64,000 nt of DNA from Apis mellifera (taxonomy: Eukaryota > Arthropoda > Insecta > Hymenoptera > Apidae), in the NCBI RefSeq assembly GCF_003254395.2, contig NC_037649.1, positions 7,969,032 through 8,033,031 of the forward strand, written 5' to 3'. Numbering within the stretch: the first letter of the stretch is position 1; each line of letters opens with the position of its first letter. The position numbers and the translations under genes were made by a program. The notes under the pieces are model-generated. The model ran no database searches and was not told the origin of the DNA. It saw only the letters and a list, made by a program, of their open reading frames with translations. Positions 41,165-54,428 of the stretch are shown one piece after another.

Positions 41165-42000
41165 CGGCTCAGAATGCCGGTTGAAAATCGCGAAAAGCGT
41201 TATAAGAAACAACTAATCGTAAAGAAGCATAATTTAATGGTGCAGGTTATCCTTCAACTTCATTGCTCATCATCCCATCGGTTGGCCTTTTCGATGTTTC
41301 TATTTGTTCATAACTAAATTAGCGTTCGCTAGAGATATTAAATTTTGCGGAGAGTGTCAGTTTATGAAGCAAGTTCAAAAAGGACATAAATAATGAAATA
41401 AAAAAAAAGAAAAAAAAGAAAAAAAAAGGGGGGGGGGAAAAAAAAAGAGAAAAGAAAGGAAAACGTGCATTCGAAGCTTCCAAAGTTACCACGTGTAAAA
41501 GTCATTTTGTTATATTATTTGAAAATTAACGAGAAAGGTATATATATATATCCTTTTGGATACGTTGTCTTTTCATTCAAGCAGCAAAGAAATGCAGAAA
41601 AGAAAGTTCAGACATTTACGACCATACGTTTATTGTGGATATATTTCATTGTCATTATAATCGTGTTTTTTCGATGTTTGCCTCAAAAGAGCACTTTGTT
41701 CTTGAACATCGATTTTTCGCATATCGTCGATTTGTAATGACGTGACACTAGAAGTATTCGAAACAGATTATTAAAAAATCCTGATACAGTTATCTTCCAG
41801 ATTTATCTAATTAATTGATTCAAGAAGAAACAGGCTGAAAAAAGATCAGTGATTAAATAGATTGAAAAAAATAATCGAGGAGATATAAAAAAAACAGCTA
41901 CAAATATATTTAATATTATGCTCATTTGTGTATATATATTACATACATACACACACATATATATATATAACATTTTTTTTTGCTAAAATAAACGATTATT
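41165..42000 (+). other. 3' untranslated region of the FAR at 38034-41164
   Basis: Follows the stop codon. It contains AATAAA at 41397-41402, immediately followed by a purine-only tract (to about 41460) with a run of G residues inside A-rich sequence, and another AATAAA near 41985. Which signal is used is unknown. ORF 41465-41737 within it has no recognisable domain. Confidence 0.4.
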
Positions 42001-45000
42001 ATATTGCTAATAGAGGTGAAATAAATCGGAAGATGACTGTACATATTTTGTGTCTCAGTCTGTTATTTTTCACGGTAATCATCGCGTATAGTGCGATTTG
42101 AGATCAACGACGCGTGAACTCCGTGAGCCGGCAGCTCGAACTTAATTGAAATTTATCGATTAAAATTAATCGATATTTACCATAAAACCTTGTAATTTAT
42201 TGATATTTTTGTTGAACGTATTCTTTTCCTTAAAATTTTTTTTCTTTCTCGAGAAAAAAAAAATTATTTAAGAAAATTATTATTTATTTATGTTAACATT
42301 TTTTAATGAAAATGATTGTGTTTAATGAGCTTTTTTATTTATTGACCTTGGAATTTTCATAATTTTTTTAATTAGCAAGGTTTTACCGTGTATTTCATTT
42401 TCGAGGAAATAAATCTTGATAATTTTTTTCTTTTTTCTTTTTTTTTTTTTCTGTTGAAAAGAAGAAGAAGAAGAAGAAAAAATAAAAAGGAAAAAGAAAA
42501 AAAGAAGTTTTAAGGTTAATCGTAGATAGTAAATCAAAGCGATAGATTATTATTATATACGAATGTGTATTTTATAACATTGCCAAACAATTTTAACGCA
42601 CGCTAAATTTCTTCCTTTTTCATCATTTTTACAATATTTAGAAATAATAAACAATTTCTTCGTGTAAAAGATCGTTTAACCTTTTCAGAAACAAAATTTT
42701 TTTTTAGATATATATATATATATATAGCTACTTTTTCGAGTAGACTTTTTCACAATTTCATGTAATAAACTATAATACAATAGCATATGTGTAGTGATGA
42801 AATAATCAGAAAGGGTTAAACGTCTAGTAAGCATCGAATCCTTTCGAGTCTGCGTAATATCAAATTCTTTCTTCTCAAATTACTATTTAGATTTTACTTT
42901 GTTAATAAAGAAAGGAAACGTAGACTCGAAATGATTGATTAGAAAAAAAAAAAAATTTTTAACGCCGGCTAGAGGAGTTGTAAATTCGTCGTGCCTTTGT
43001 GTCGTTGCCATTTGGCATTTTGTTCGTTCATTTGTACTGTGACATAAGATATTATAGACGTATATTTAGTCACATTCTTACGTCGATGCATGCTCGATTA
43101 TATCATCCTCATTCGGTTTCACCATCAACGAACCAAGTTACTGTTTCTTCTTCTGAACAACATCAAACTTTGATAAAGTGTAATTATAATTTTCTGTATG
43201 AAAGTAATCTTTTGTATGCGTTTCATTGTTATTATTATTATTATTTCGTTTGAAAAATTATTTATAAAAAAAAAAATGGATGAAGGGATGCGTTATAACT
43301 TTGTTTAATATATATTTAAATTTATTCCATTTTATCGTGTACTTTTAATTAAATAATTAGGTGAATTTTTTTTTGGGTACATTCCAATATTCCTCTTAAT
43401 TTAATGATCTTTGTTTCCTAATTAAGACATATTATTTATAATTTTGATGTAAGAACATATGAATCAAATTAAATTTTAACTTAATAATAAATATAAAATT
43501 AAGCAAAATTAGATTTTGTATAAAAAATTTGTTTCGTTTTTGGTGAAATTGAAAACATAGGAGGACACTGACGAGTGCCAAGACATCCAGCTTGTTATAA
43601 TTAGCACAAATGTGGTGCGTTTACTGCTAAATCATTGTAATGGAGAAAAATATCAGAATAACATATAACTATCTATTATATTCATTCATGTCCAAGTATG
43701 GATGCTTCTTATAAATTGAAAATTCCAATATGGAAACCAACACATTGAAACACATAATATCACACACTGCTTTTTAAATTTGCTACCGGTAGGCATGACA
43801 TGTTAATATAAATTTTGGTCAAAGTACCAAGCATTTATTTTTAAAAGAAAACAAAATTTATTTAAAATTTATTTAAAATCCCAAATTAAAAATAAAAATG
43901 AATTTTTTTTATTAAAACTTATTATCTCACTATCATCTAAATGAAAATTTAAATGATTTCAAACAAAAATTCAAATGTTTCAAGGAACTTTCAATAATGA
44001 TGAATTTTGAATTTCAATTAATCAATTATTTTGTGAATTTTATAAATATTGGCTTTATAACGGAATATTAAAAAATAATAATAATTAACATTTTTGCAAT
44101 TGCAAAATAGAAGTAAAAATATTATAAATAAGTAATAATAGTACAAAATTATATATATTTGAAGGTTTCTTGAGAAAAAAAAAAAGAAGAACTGCCACCG
44201 GTAGTAAGCGAAAAATTATAATGAAAAAAATTTGGGTACGGTGGTTTTTTTTAAATAGAAGTTGTATTTAAATTATTTATTATGCAAACATGAATTGAGA
44301 TACATAAATATCATTAGATATCTTATAGATATATTATGCCATTCGTAATGAAATTAAATTTTAAAAGCATTGGCGACTTATTTTTTTGTTTTATTTAAGT
44401 TTTTCGCACATACTCAATAGTGAGAAAAGATTATTATTTTATATGTAAATAGAAATTTATTACAATATATGCGTTCCATTATTTTTTTGTTACTCAGATT
44501 TTTGTGAATTGTCGTCATTATACTCTTATTAATATAAGTTATTATATTATTATATTTAAACATGCGTTAATTATTAATTCTATCATATAAAATACTCCAC
44601 AAAAACTTTAATTAATTTTCATTTTACAACATTAAATATTGACGCTAGTCTGTACACAATTGCTTTCCTTTTATGCTATGTATGCTAATATGTTGCCTGT
44701 GCCTTTAAAAAAATGATTGATTGGTCGCCCATTTTTCAAATATACACATTACATGATTTTCTCGACTTTGGAGAAGTAATTTACTTATGTACAATTCTTT
44801 TTTGATTAATCGCTTTAAGTTTGAACGGGCTTCCTTTTTATATTCATTTCACTGCGATATTTTCTATTCATTGTTCAAAAACGCTGCCAAGATACAATGG
44901 AAGGATGGGAGGAAGAAAATAAGAGATAAGTGTTGCGATATGGAAAAGAAAAGAAGCAAAATAAGCAAAATTTTGTGAAAAGAAATTGAATTGAATATTG

Positions 45001-45500
45001 AAAAAAACTATTAAAAGATATGTGAAAGAAAAATTAAATAATAATTAACATTAAGGATAAAAAGGAAATAATGTGTGAAGGAGTATCGAGGGTCACCACC
45101 TGCTAGTCTTGTCTATATCGTTATTCGGTTACACAATACATACAAGGAAATAATATTTAATATAATCGATTTAATTAATATTATACTGTACTACTTATAA
45201 ATTACATTAAAAATAATGAACCATTGCAAACAAATCTTTTAACATGCCCTTTGAAACGATCAATTAATAAAAATAATTTAAAAGTAACAAGACTCGTTAA
45301 TTTCCTAATTCAAAAATATTATTTATTATATATTAAATATATTTATATATATAAAGAAAATCATTTTACTCTTTTATGTATATCTTATTTTATGATATAA
45401 AATGCTTTATAGTTTTATAAAAAAAAAAAAATGAAATTGTATTCAATTTATGTAATATATATTATATATGATACAAGCAAGTCTATAAACAAGGAAAAAA
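42001..45500. other. Intergenic region between the FAR and the FLYWCH gene
   Basis: AT-rich, with a GAA/AAG repeat (42461-42478) and no supported gene. ORFs at 42999-43253 and 44787-44978 lack family features. From 43.5 kb onward, isolated motifs of the form ACCGGTAG or CCACC-TGCTAG appear (43782, 44191, 45094). They resemble the core of the fold-back cluster that follows. Confidence 0.45.
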
Positions 45501-45509
45501 TAATAGAAG

Positions 45510-45897
45510 AAAGACAAAAATAAGATAAAAATTAGAGAACCACTGCCATCTTCAGAATGCTGCAAATGAAATATAAAGATAATACATAAGGATACACATG
45601 AGGAAATAGTGGGAAAAGGATATAAAACAAGAATTCTTCTTTACTGCCATCTTTTGACTGGCGAAAACATCTTAAAAAGTAAAGTAGAATAAGAATTAAC
45701 AATTAGTACCATCTGTTGAATATTTTTCAAAAGATATATAAAAAGATGCTTTTAGTATTCAAGAGATGTCGCTAAAAGTCAATTCTTACTCTATCTCTAT
45801 TCTTTTCTTTCTATTTTCTATCCTTTCTTAGAATGTTTCATTTGCGCCACTCTGAAGATGGCGCTAATTCGTTAATTTTTATCCTTTCTTTGTCCTT
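45510..45897. repeat. Fold-back cluster of five degenerate units with CTCF-like AGATGGC core
   Basis: Arms 45510-45574 and 45833-45897 are inverted repeats. By eye, about three quarters of positions pair, including GATAAAAATTA and CCATCTTCAGA. Between them are three more related units: forward around 45640-45662 and 45675-45720, reverse around 45751-45800. Each has the core CCATCT, or its complement AGATGGC/AGATGTC. The right arm contains GCGCCACTCTGAAGATGGCGC. This could be an old miniature inverted-repeat element, or a cluster of protein-binding sites. Confidence 0.7.
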
Positions 45898-46519
45898 CTC
45901 ATATTATTTGATTCCTTTATCTGTGATTGTGCAATATTTATACGTTCAAAAAACTGCTTATATATTCGATTAACTTTATTATTATTATATACATATCTCT
46001 ATTATTGATTATAATTCAAAAATCTTAATAAAATTTATTTAATTTAATATTTAAAATCGTTATATATGTTATACATATTTATTTTTTATATTTATATATC
46101 ATATATATATATATATTTTACAAATATATGTATATATTTACTTTCTTATGTATCATAATTAATAATTAATTTTAGACATAAATTAATTTTTCTATATTTT
46201 CGCAAAGGCATTAAATATTATTATGATTTCGTATTTTATATATACTTTTATTTCTTTCCATATTTTATACATATTGGCTACTTTTACATATACATATTTT
46301 ATAGTTTTATGTTGTTTTATAATAATTTTTGGACTTAGAATAGATTAAAAAATTAAAGAAGTAAGTACATCAACTTTCATTATTAGATATAAATAAAATG
46401 ATGAAAAATGATTCCTAAAAATATTTTTAAAAAATATGAGTAGGTAGACCAGGTAAGAATGTGAAGGTAAGTAAACAATTAAATAAATATCAATAAATTT
46501 TAAAAAATTTTCGCTTATA

Positions 46520-47045
46520 TTCTCCTAATATAAATCAAAATTCTTGATCGAATAAAATTTTTAATTAAAATTTCGACTTTGTATTAGGAGAACATAAATT
46601 GACAGGAGGTCGTTCATAAAATTTTTCCAAGAATTTCGGCAATTCCTAGAAATGACGTCAAATTCTTGGAATTTTCGAATTTCTTAGAAATGACATCAAA
46701 TTCCTGGAATTTTCAAAATTTTTGAACGTACGAAATTTTTGATTAAAATTTCGACTTTGTATTAGGAGAACATAAATTGACAGGAGGTCGTTCGTAAAAT
46801 TTTTCCAAGAATTTCGGCAATTCCTAGAAATGACGTCAAATTCTTGGAATTTTCGAATTTCTTAGAAATGACGTCAAATTCCTGGAATTTTCAAAATTTT
46901 TGAACGTACGAAATTTTTGACTAAAATTTCGACTTTGTATTAGAAGAACATAAATTGACAGGAGGTCGTTCGTAAAATTTTTCCAAGAATTTTGGCAATT
47001 CCTGGAAATGACGTCAAATTCTTGGAATTTTCGAATTTCTTTGTA
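46520..47045. repeat. 178-bp tandem repeat (three units) carrying TGACGTCA
   Basis: Unit landmarks TTTCGACTTTGTATTAG occur at 46571, 46749 and 46927, exactly 178 bp apart; the third unit is partial. TGACGTCA, the full CRE/ATF palindrome, occurs at 46653, 46831, 46869 and 47009, and a TGACATCA variant at 46691. Within a unit, TTCCAAGAATTT (46625) and AAATTCTTGGAA (46660) form a perfect 12-nt inverted repeat. An 11-nt inverted pair (TTCTCCTAATA at 46520, TATTAGGAGAA at 46582) marks the left end. Confidence 0.92.
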
Positions 47046-48234
47046 TTAGAAAAATTTAATATAATACAATTTTACATGGCATGTAAAATTTTTTGAAAAT
47101 ATCGTAAAATAAAAATTTTTCATTAAATTTTATATACTTATTTATTACTTACCTCATTTTTATAACTTTTTATAACCTTTACTATTTTTTGCTGTATTTT
47201 TAATAATGTACTTAATTTTACTAGATTCAAGAATATAAATAAAGAAAAAAAATTTGTATTAAAAAATTTTATTTATTTTTGACAATATACAAAATATTTT
47301 ACATAAAATATATAAATTATATTGGTATATTTTGGTATCATAAATTTTTTTAATTTTAATTAAATTGCAATCAAATTGTTATATAAATGCTATATAAATG
47401 TGAGCATTTGTATATTTTGAATATATCAAAATTTAAAAAAAGAATATCTTTTTATTATTAACTTCAATCTATCAATATTAATCATTAAAGTGAATGTAAC
47501 TTCTAAATTCGCGGTTCTAAATCGTAGAGGGCATATATGATTTCTTCGTGTATGATCGATAATTCAGAACATACCACACAAAGTCCGGTATGATGATAGA
47601 TCTATTCTATATTTAGTCTATGACAGTATGATGCCATAAAAAGTAAGAGGTAAAAAATCAGTCGCATATCAGTAACAAAACATTATTGTAAAAAAAAAAA
47701 GAAAAAGAGAAAGTAGAACAATATATTTTTGATTATTAGAATGTAATAAAAAAAGTGTAACCAAAATAGTAAGTATTTTACAATTTTTTGTATCTAAAAT
47801 ATAATAAATATAAATTTCGTTCAATATTATGCAATTATACCTTTTAAACAAACAATATATTAAAAATGAATGCAACCAGGCATTTTGATGATCAATTTCA
47901 TCATGTACAAAATAAACGAAAAATATTTCTTATTTTTATTATAAATTACAATAGATAGTAAGATGAATATTGATATATATTCCTATACTATATCCATCCA
48001 ATCACAAGTCATGATAACGAATATAGTTACTGGCTTTTGTCCATAATGATCCGGATGTTCCTAATTTTATCAATCCAGAATCTTTTATCGCACATACTGA
48101 TTTTCTCGATTGCTTCTTATTACTTTGTTATCGAAGACAATTCAATTCTTTTATGTTATAAATATATAATCACAATGCATTTCCGAATATACATATATAT
48201 GTATGTGTGTATATATATATATATATGTATATTT

Positions 48235-48284
<50 letters not shown>

Positions 48285-48400
48285 ATTATTATTATTCATT
48301 TTATATAATCAAGACATAAGCACATCGCTGTTAGTTTTTTTATGTATCAGTTTCCATCAACGCGAATTTTGATACATAACATCGTAAAACGTATAAAACT
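47046..48400. other. AT-rich intergenic stretch with a TA/TG microsatellite
   Basis: No gene seen. A long compound microsatellite (about 48188-48282: TATG, TATA and CATG units, then TA) ends in (ATT)n at 48279-48296. The I/Y-rich ORF at 48037-48372 is an artefact of it. Confidence 0.6.
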
Positions 48401-48419
48401 TGGGTGATCGTATAATGAA

Positions 48420-48867
48420 TTCATGTCGCGCGCCATCAGTGCGTAAATAGTATGAAATGATCGTTCGTGGCGCGCGTATAAACTGTGCAGCACGGTGCCA
48501 TAGTGCCGTTCATTGATTGCGCTTGTCCGGTGCCATATTCCACGTTCCAGAGCGTGGCGTTTATTGCGCAAAATCCAATCACTAGAGTTTCGCCATTTTT
48601 GTTGACCATTCAGTAGTTTCACCGAAAACGGCTATAAGCTAGTCTGGTCGACAAATTGGTCATGCTTGCTACCTAAATATCGATTCATCTCGATTAGGAT
48701 CGAGAACCGCGATTAAATTCCTCGAAGAAACGTTAGAATTCTTGCCGTTTTCTTCTTTCTTTACGATATTATTTTATTTATATAAATACATATTGTATCT
48801 ACACACATATAAGAGTATTTTGATTGTTCCTACGAATTTTGCGATTGAATTACCCATCAATAACACG
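48420..48867 (+). promoter_or_regulatory. Promoter and untranslated first exon of the FLYWCH gene
   Basis: A GC-richer block with several GCGCGC and GCGCC motifs, and a TCAGT initiator at 48610-48614 (start near 48612). The exon runs to a donor AACAC|GTGAGT (exon end about 48867). Joined to the acceptor at 50592, the frame carries a TAA immediately upstream, so this exon is untranslated and the first usable ATG is at 50653. Confidence 0.55.
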
Positions 48868-50652
48868 TGAGTATTACAATCCAATACTTTTCATTTTATT
48901 TAAAAGCAATTTTATTTGATCGTACAGTAAATGATGATTTCATGCAATGAAAGTTAGTATAACGCTTTATTTTTGTGTACCAATAGGTCTATGTTATTAA
49001 TAGTCTTAATTTTTATAAATTTATGTAAATGTTTTAAATATTTTATTTAATATTTTTTGTATACTTTCTAAAACTTGGTAACACTGATATTTTCTTATAA
49101 TTATTACTATTATATTTTTTTATCATATATTTATATAATTATGAAATTTTTTTATTTTTTGCACAACAAATTAAAAAAAAAATTTAATCAATTAAATATA
49201 TAATATTAATTAGTTAGATATACAGAATATATCACACAAGATGTTAATATCCTTGGTTGCAAGAGAAAATGTCGCATGTCATGTGTTTTCATTTTCGAAA
49301 TATTGATATTTAATTCTGAATATGAATTTTTTTAGCAATGTTTTTTTTTTCTTTCTAGAAATTAAATTTCAATTTTTTTTTACTTTTTACAATAAAAAAA
49401 TTTAGTAATTTTATTTTTAAAAAGAAAGAAATATTGATTTTATATATTAATAATTAATCTTAAATATTAATATATTGATTTATAAACAAATGTATATGCA
49501 TCCAAATAAATATCAATTCGTATTTATGACGAAAGATCAAAAGAAATCTTTGATTAAATTTTTGTGAATATATAAAATTTGTATAAGACATCTTCCAAAG
49601 ATTGATTATTTCTTAAGTTATAAAAAATTTAATTTTGAACTAAAAATATCTATATGTGAGCAATAATAATAAAATGTCAATAAAAAAGTATTGGAAGAAT
49701 AATAAAAAAGCAATAAATCTATATACATACAATAGATACAATACATATTATATACATATACATATTTGATAAGAAAGAAACAATCAAAAAGTTGCTTAAA
49801 AAAAATTTTTTTAAACATAATAAATTCAAGCAATTTAATATTTTTGTTTTTTTGAATAATATATAAGTGTATATATATACAATACATATGTAATTATTAC
49901 GATGATATTGTAAAGAATTTGTTATCATTAAGTACTTATTTTTTTCAGAAGTTTGATATATTCTTAATTCTTCACCATGAAATAACAATACGAAATCTTT
50001 ATTTTTGTAATGAAATTTGAGTCAAATGATTTCTCCGCGTGCTTCTTCGCTGTGCAATTTTAGATCCGTGGGAATAAGCTAGCGGGATAAAAACAAACAA
50101 GGAAAAGGAAACAGAAAAAAAATCGGCAGACAAATACGAGACATACTAAAATTTCTAATACGCACGATTCTCAAGATTTTATAAACCTACTGTTCATTTC
50201 TCTGTTCTATACTATTTTTAGCGCATGCATAGGCACTGAGAAGTTCGAACGATTTCACAGTAATAGAAGCCAGCAAACATGCAATTGCGTAAATCGTGCA
50301 ATGTCTGTATGTATATTACTTAAGATCGACGATCTCCATGAATCTTTAACTTTCCGATCGATTAGTTTTCAAAATGAAACTTTTTCTATAATCATTTTAC
50401 CATATAGTAATATTTTTACAGAAATTTTTTTTATAAAAATGAATTCTGTGTTAACTGTACCTTTCTCTAAAAAAAAAAAAAAAATGTAAATAAAATAGAA
50501 ATTAGTAATTGGATTATTTGGGTATATATGTACATATATGTGGTTAAACTTTTTTACTTATGTTTTTTTAGTAATAACAATCATCTCTTTAGGTCAATGA
50601 CACAAGTATTGGATTGAGAGTTTACAGGAAAAATAGAAAAATAAGGAACAAG

Positions 50653-51740
50653 ATGCCGCAACGTGTTAAAAGTGTGTCTAACGAAAACAAAACACAAATC
50701 AAGGAAGAAGCTTCCACATCGTCCGTTCTTTCTGAGAATACCAGTGACGATGACCCAAATGTAGCCGAAGTACGAGACAAAAAAACCTTAAAAATAATGA
50801 AATTATTTATATAAATATTTAGCTATTATATGAATTCACAAATTAAATATTAAAAAACAAATAAAATACTTTTGATAATTGACAAGATGAATATTATTTT
50901 AAATAAAAATCATTTATTTTATTCCTGATAATCAAATATTTAAATGTGTTCTCTTATTTCAAAATATAATTAAATATTTACATAATCAATTCATAATTTT
51001 ATTTCATAACTTTAATTTAATTTGCAAAAAATTGAAATACAATATTTTGAAATATTGATTAGCATTTCAAATATCAAATATTAATGATAAGTTAATTTTT
51101 CAATAATTTTGTCAAATTTAATTAACAATTATTCATTTAAAAATAGATATCAATCAATTTAATAAATTTGTATCATAGGTTGTATTATCAAACAAGGGAG
51201 GACCGAAATTAATTCATCATGGCTATATGTACACATTGCATAAAAAGCAACCATACAATATCCGATGGAGATGCGTCGGCAGAACTATGCACTGTAGAGG
51301 CAGTCTTATCACAACTACGAGTTGCACGAAGCCAAGGGTGCGTATGGAACACAATCATAAACCAGATTTTGCGGCTGCTCAAGTTGCCAGGAAACGTTAC
51401 TTGGCTCTTGGTAAACCTTGTGTGCTAACGAGTAAGTTTACTTGTTAATCTATACTTGTTAATCTTTACTTGTTAATCGATGACGATTTAATTGTTTAAT
51501 ATATTACTATCTTAATATATTACTAAAGTTATTAGCTAAAAAACACGTTGAGAGATGTTCTCATCATATAATATTATCATATATAATAATATCATATAAT
51601 AGAAACTTTGCTTTTTATAGATATTGAAGGGAATACTGACAATTCCATAAACGTACCACAACGAGTAGTTCACATAGAAAATGATTTACCAGAGGAGAAA
51701 AAAGAGAGGAGACCGAAGACACGAGCCACGTCTAGAAAAA
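50653..51740 (+). CDS. FLYWCH-type zinc-finger protein (three exons seen, 3' end unresolved)
   Basis: Exon 50593-50769 (ATG at 50653) encodes an acidic, Ser/Lys-rich 39-residue N-terminus beginning MPQRVKS. Exon 51179-51431 encodes one FLYWCH finger, with GYMYTLH, WRC, CRG and HNHKPDF in the order and spacing of the family (Leu, Tyr, Trp, Cys, Cys, His, His). Exon 51621-51740 encodes a charged segment (EEKKERRPKTRATSRK). Splice phases fit 0, 0, 1. FLYWCH fingers bind DNA or protein, as in the variable C-termini of insect Mod(mdg4). The last exon ends one base into a codon at a strong donor (A|GTAAGT), so the protein must continue. Reading into the intron stops after about ten codons. Joining 54475 in the downstream BED exon keeps the frame open. 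Whether it does so, or ends in an exon not recognised here, is open. Confidence 0.75.
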
Positions 51741-52254
51741 GTAAGTGTTTTCAAGTTTTATATTTTTAATAATTAAAATTTATATATATAAATATTAGGA
51801 ATGTAATTGAATATATATATTTTTTCAATGAAATCTTTTTACTTATTGCATTCATATTTCTTTCATATAACTAAAAAATTATAAATTTTATCATAATGAT
51901 TATTAATAAAATTTAAATGAATCTCCAGAAGATTAATAATAAATAATTAATTTCTAAATAAAAATAAAATCTATTACGATACTCATATTGAATTATCTAT
52001 ATTGATTTATTATTGATCTTAAAATAAGAATTATTTTTATATAAAAAAACATGTATAGTTATTGCATTTGTAAAAATTATAATTTTAAATTAATATTAAA
52101 ATTTTTCACTTAAATAATTACGTTGAAAATATATGAACTCTTTCGATTGAGTTAACATTAATATTACCACACATTTATTTTAATTTGAAAAATTTAAAAA
52201 TTATTTGTTATGTAAACTAACATATTTAAACATGTAAGGCAATTAGCAAGACAT

Positions 52255-53200
52255 TTCACTTGTATGTATATTGTTTCAACATGGCGGGCATCTTAAAGAT
52301 GCGCGCGAAAAAAAGAGAGCCGTAGAAGCGGCTCCCGATCGATGAGAATTCGCTCGGCGAGGCTCGAGTGAGTCGAACGTGATCAGGTCGGTTAGTAATT
52401 CCTTAGCGAAGAGAGACCCGGGAACGCGCACACGATAGCAACACGAAACACGGTACGGATAATATGCGTCGACGACCGGCGGCGCCGTCGCACATGCGCG
52501 CCCTGACGCGCCCCTGTTCGTCCACCGATTTCGATTTTAGTCACTCCCGGGTTCGGCTTCGGGGAAAATCGTTTCGCTTCCGTAGCGAGCCACATTGTCG
52601 AGACGTGTCGTGAAAAAAACTTGCACGGAACTTAGTAACGATTCTGTCGATCAAGTAGATACAAACGCGTCCCTCACGAGTTACATACACTTTTACATTC
52701 GACGATCTTCCGTTCGAGTACATATTTGTACATTAAAAGAGTACCGTAAAAGAAAAGGAACAGAATTTTTTGGCGATTTTCTTTCGTTGTGTAGTCGTTG
52801 GCTCGTACATGGATGATCATATCCAATACCGATTTAATTATTAGCATTTACACGGCAACGAGATTAGACACGCCGAGAATAACGTGATAGGAAACCAGTG
52901 TTGATCGGGAAAGAATCGAGAACACGGTGAAAGAAATTGAACAATTTGTAGTGTAGTTTGAATATCACTCCTGGGAATCGTGCAAGGGTCAATAAATTGT
53001 CGCGTGGTCGTCGGTACAACGGTTTCTGACGCGATACAACACAAAATTGAACCGGTTCGTAGTCGCGAATCGAATGACTGGATTGGATTAAGTGACGCTG
53101 CGACAGATGACAAAAAAGAGAGGAACAAAGACACAAGGAAAAAAAGCACAGAGGTACGGTAGACGTAGCAGTGGCGTGTGCCACTCGATATCGTGCTCAG
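52255..53200 (+). promoter_or_regulatory. CpG-rich promoter and leader region of the BED/BTB gene
   Basis: The most GC- and CpG-rich part of the window. It begins with ATGGCGGGCATC (YY1-like, near 52279), then dense CG up to about 52620 (GGCGGCGCCGTCGC near 52490). Moderate composition continues to 53200, then a purine-rich tract to 53470. Candidate leader donors include AGAG|GTACGG near 53154. ORFs of 60-227 codons on both strands here overlap one another and lack domains, so I treat them as open by composition. Confidence 0.5.
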
Positions 53201-54428
53201 TCGCAACGGTTGCCATTTTATAGCCGGTCGCTCAAGAGAGATCTTCGGGGAGGCAAGAAGGAGAGGGAGAACTAAGTAAGAACAAAAGAGCGAGTAAGAG
53301 AATGCGAAAAAGATAGAAGGAGCAAGGGAGAAAGGGAAAGAAAAGCGAAGTGAGAAAGATCGAAGGAACGTAATGAGACAGCAAACGTCGTTTGGTGGTG
53401 GTGAAAGGGAGGGGAGATTAGAAGCAGGAAAGGGAGGGGAGAAGAGAAGGAATAAAAAGAACTTTGCAGGCAGATAGAGTAGAACTTCCGTAGATGTTTT
53501 TAGATTGTTTTCAATTATATGCATAGTTTTATAAAATGCAATTTAAAAATTTAAATTTTTTTACCGTTGATCGTTTGTTTTACGTTACAATGCAATATCG
53601 ATCTAACCTGCGTAATATACGTGCTATACTATCAGACATTCTCATCGGATAAATCGTTAATACGTATTATCCGTGTGTCGTCTGCTGAGTGATGACACAG
53701 TGTGCTAAAAGAAGTGGGAGTAATAAAGAGGCATTGAGAAACGAGAAAGATAGAATGTGGACGCACATATGTATTTTATCTACTCACTGTATGATTATCT
53801 TTAGCACTTTTTATAGTAATATTACATGCCAAAAAACTTATATGTATCAGACTATTTAAATATATTTTCCCTTACGAGCAATATTCTTATATCCAGAATT
53901 ATGAAATATATTTCTCGTCGATATATTCAAATTCAATTTATATCATCATAAATAATATATTATTAATTATAAAATTTTTTCAAGATATTGTAAGAAAATA
54001 TATTATTTTAATTAATATTAATTCATTTAATTCATTAATATTATAAATATTATAAAAAGATATTCTATATATCTATTTATTCGCATTCTCTTACAAAATT
54101 ATTTCGCTTAATTAAAAATTGTAATTTAATATCAAATTTTGTCAATTTGATATTTAAAGGAAATTATACAATGATGATAGTTCTCAGCTAACCAATCGAC
54201 AAATCTTATCATAAATTTATTTATTAATAATAATTAAATTATTAATAATTAAATGCTTTTGAATTTATTTATAGAATTTTGATTGTTACTATAATAGTTC
54301 ATTTTTTCTTCTTTATTCTTTTAAATCGTTCTTCTTGGAAAAAAAAATTGATTAGAACATCTACTGTATCGAGAAAGATATTGCTCCATGTAAATAATTA
54401 ATTCGTGAAATCATGTCCACACAAAAGG

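Noticed and set aside
45510..47045. Autonomous DNA transposon
   Set aside because: Inverted and tandem repeats are present, but no transposase reading frame or target-site duplication could be identified, so only repeat or miniature-element status is claimed.
48037..48372. 111-codon plus-strand ORF
   Set aside because: More than half is translated TA/TG microsatellite; no domain.
52841..53524. 227-codon minus-strand ORF, the longest in the window
   Set aside because: It is open because the plus strand is purine-rich. The product is low-complexity F/S/L/P, overlaps other ORFs on both strands, lacks domains, and lies in the promoter/leader region.
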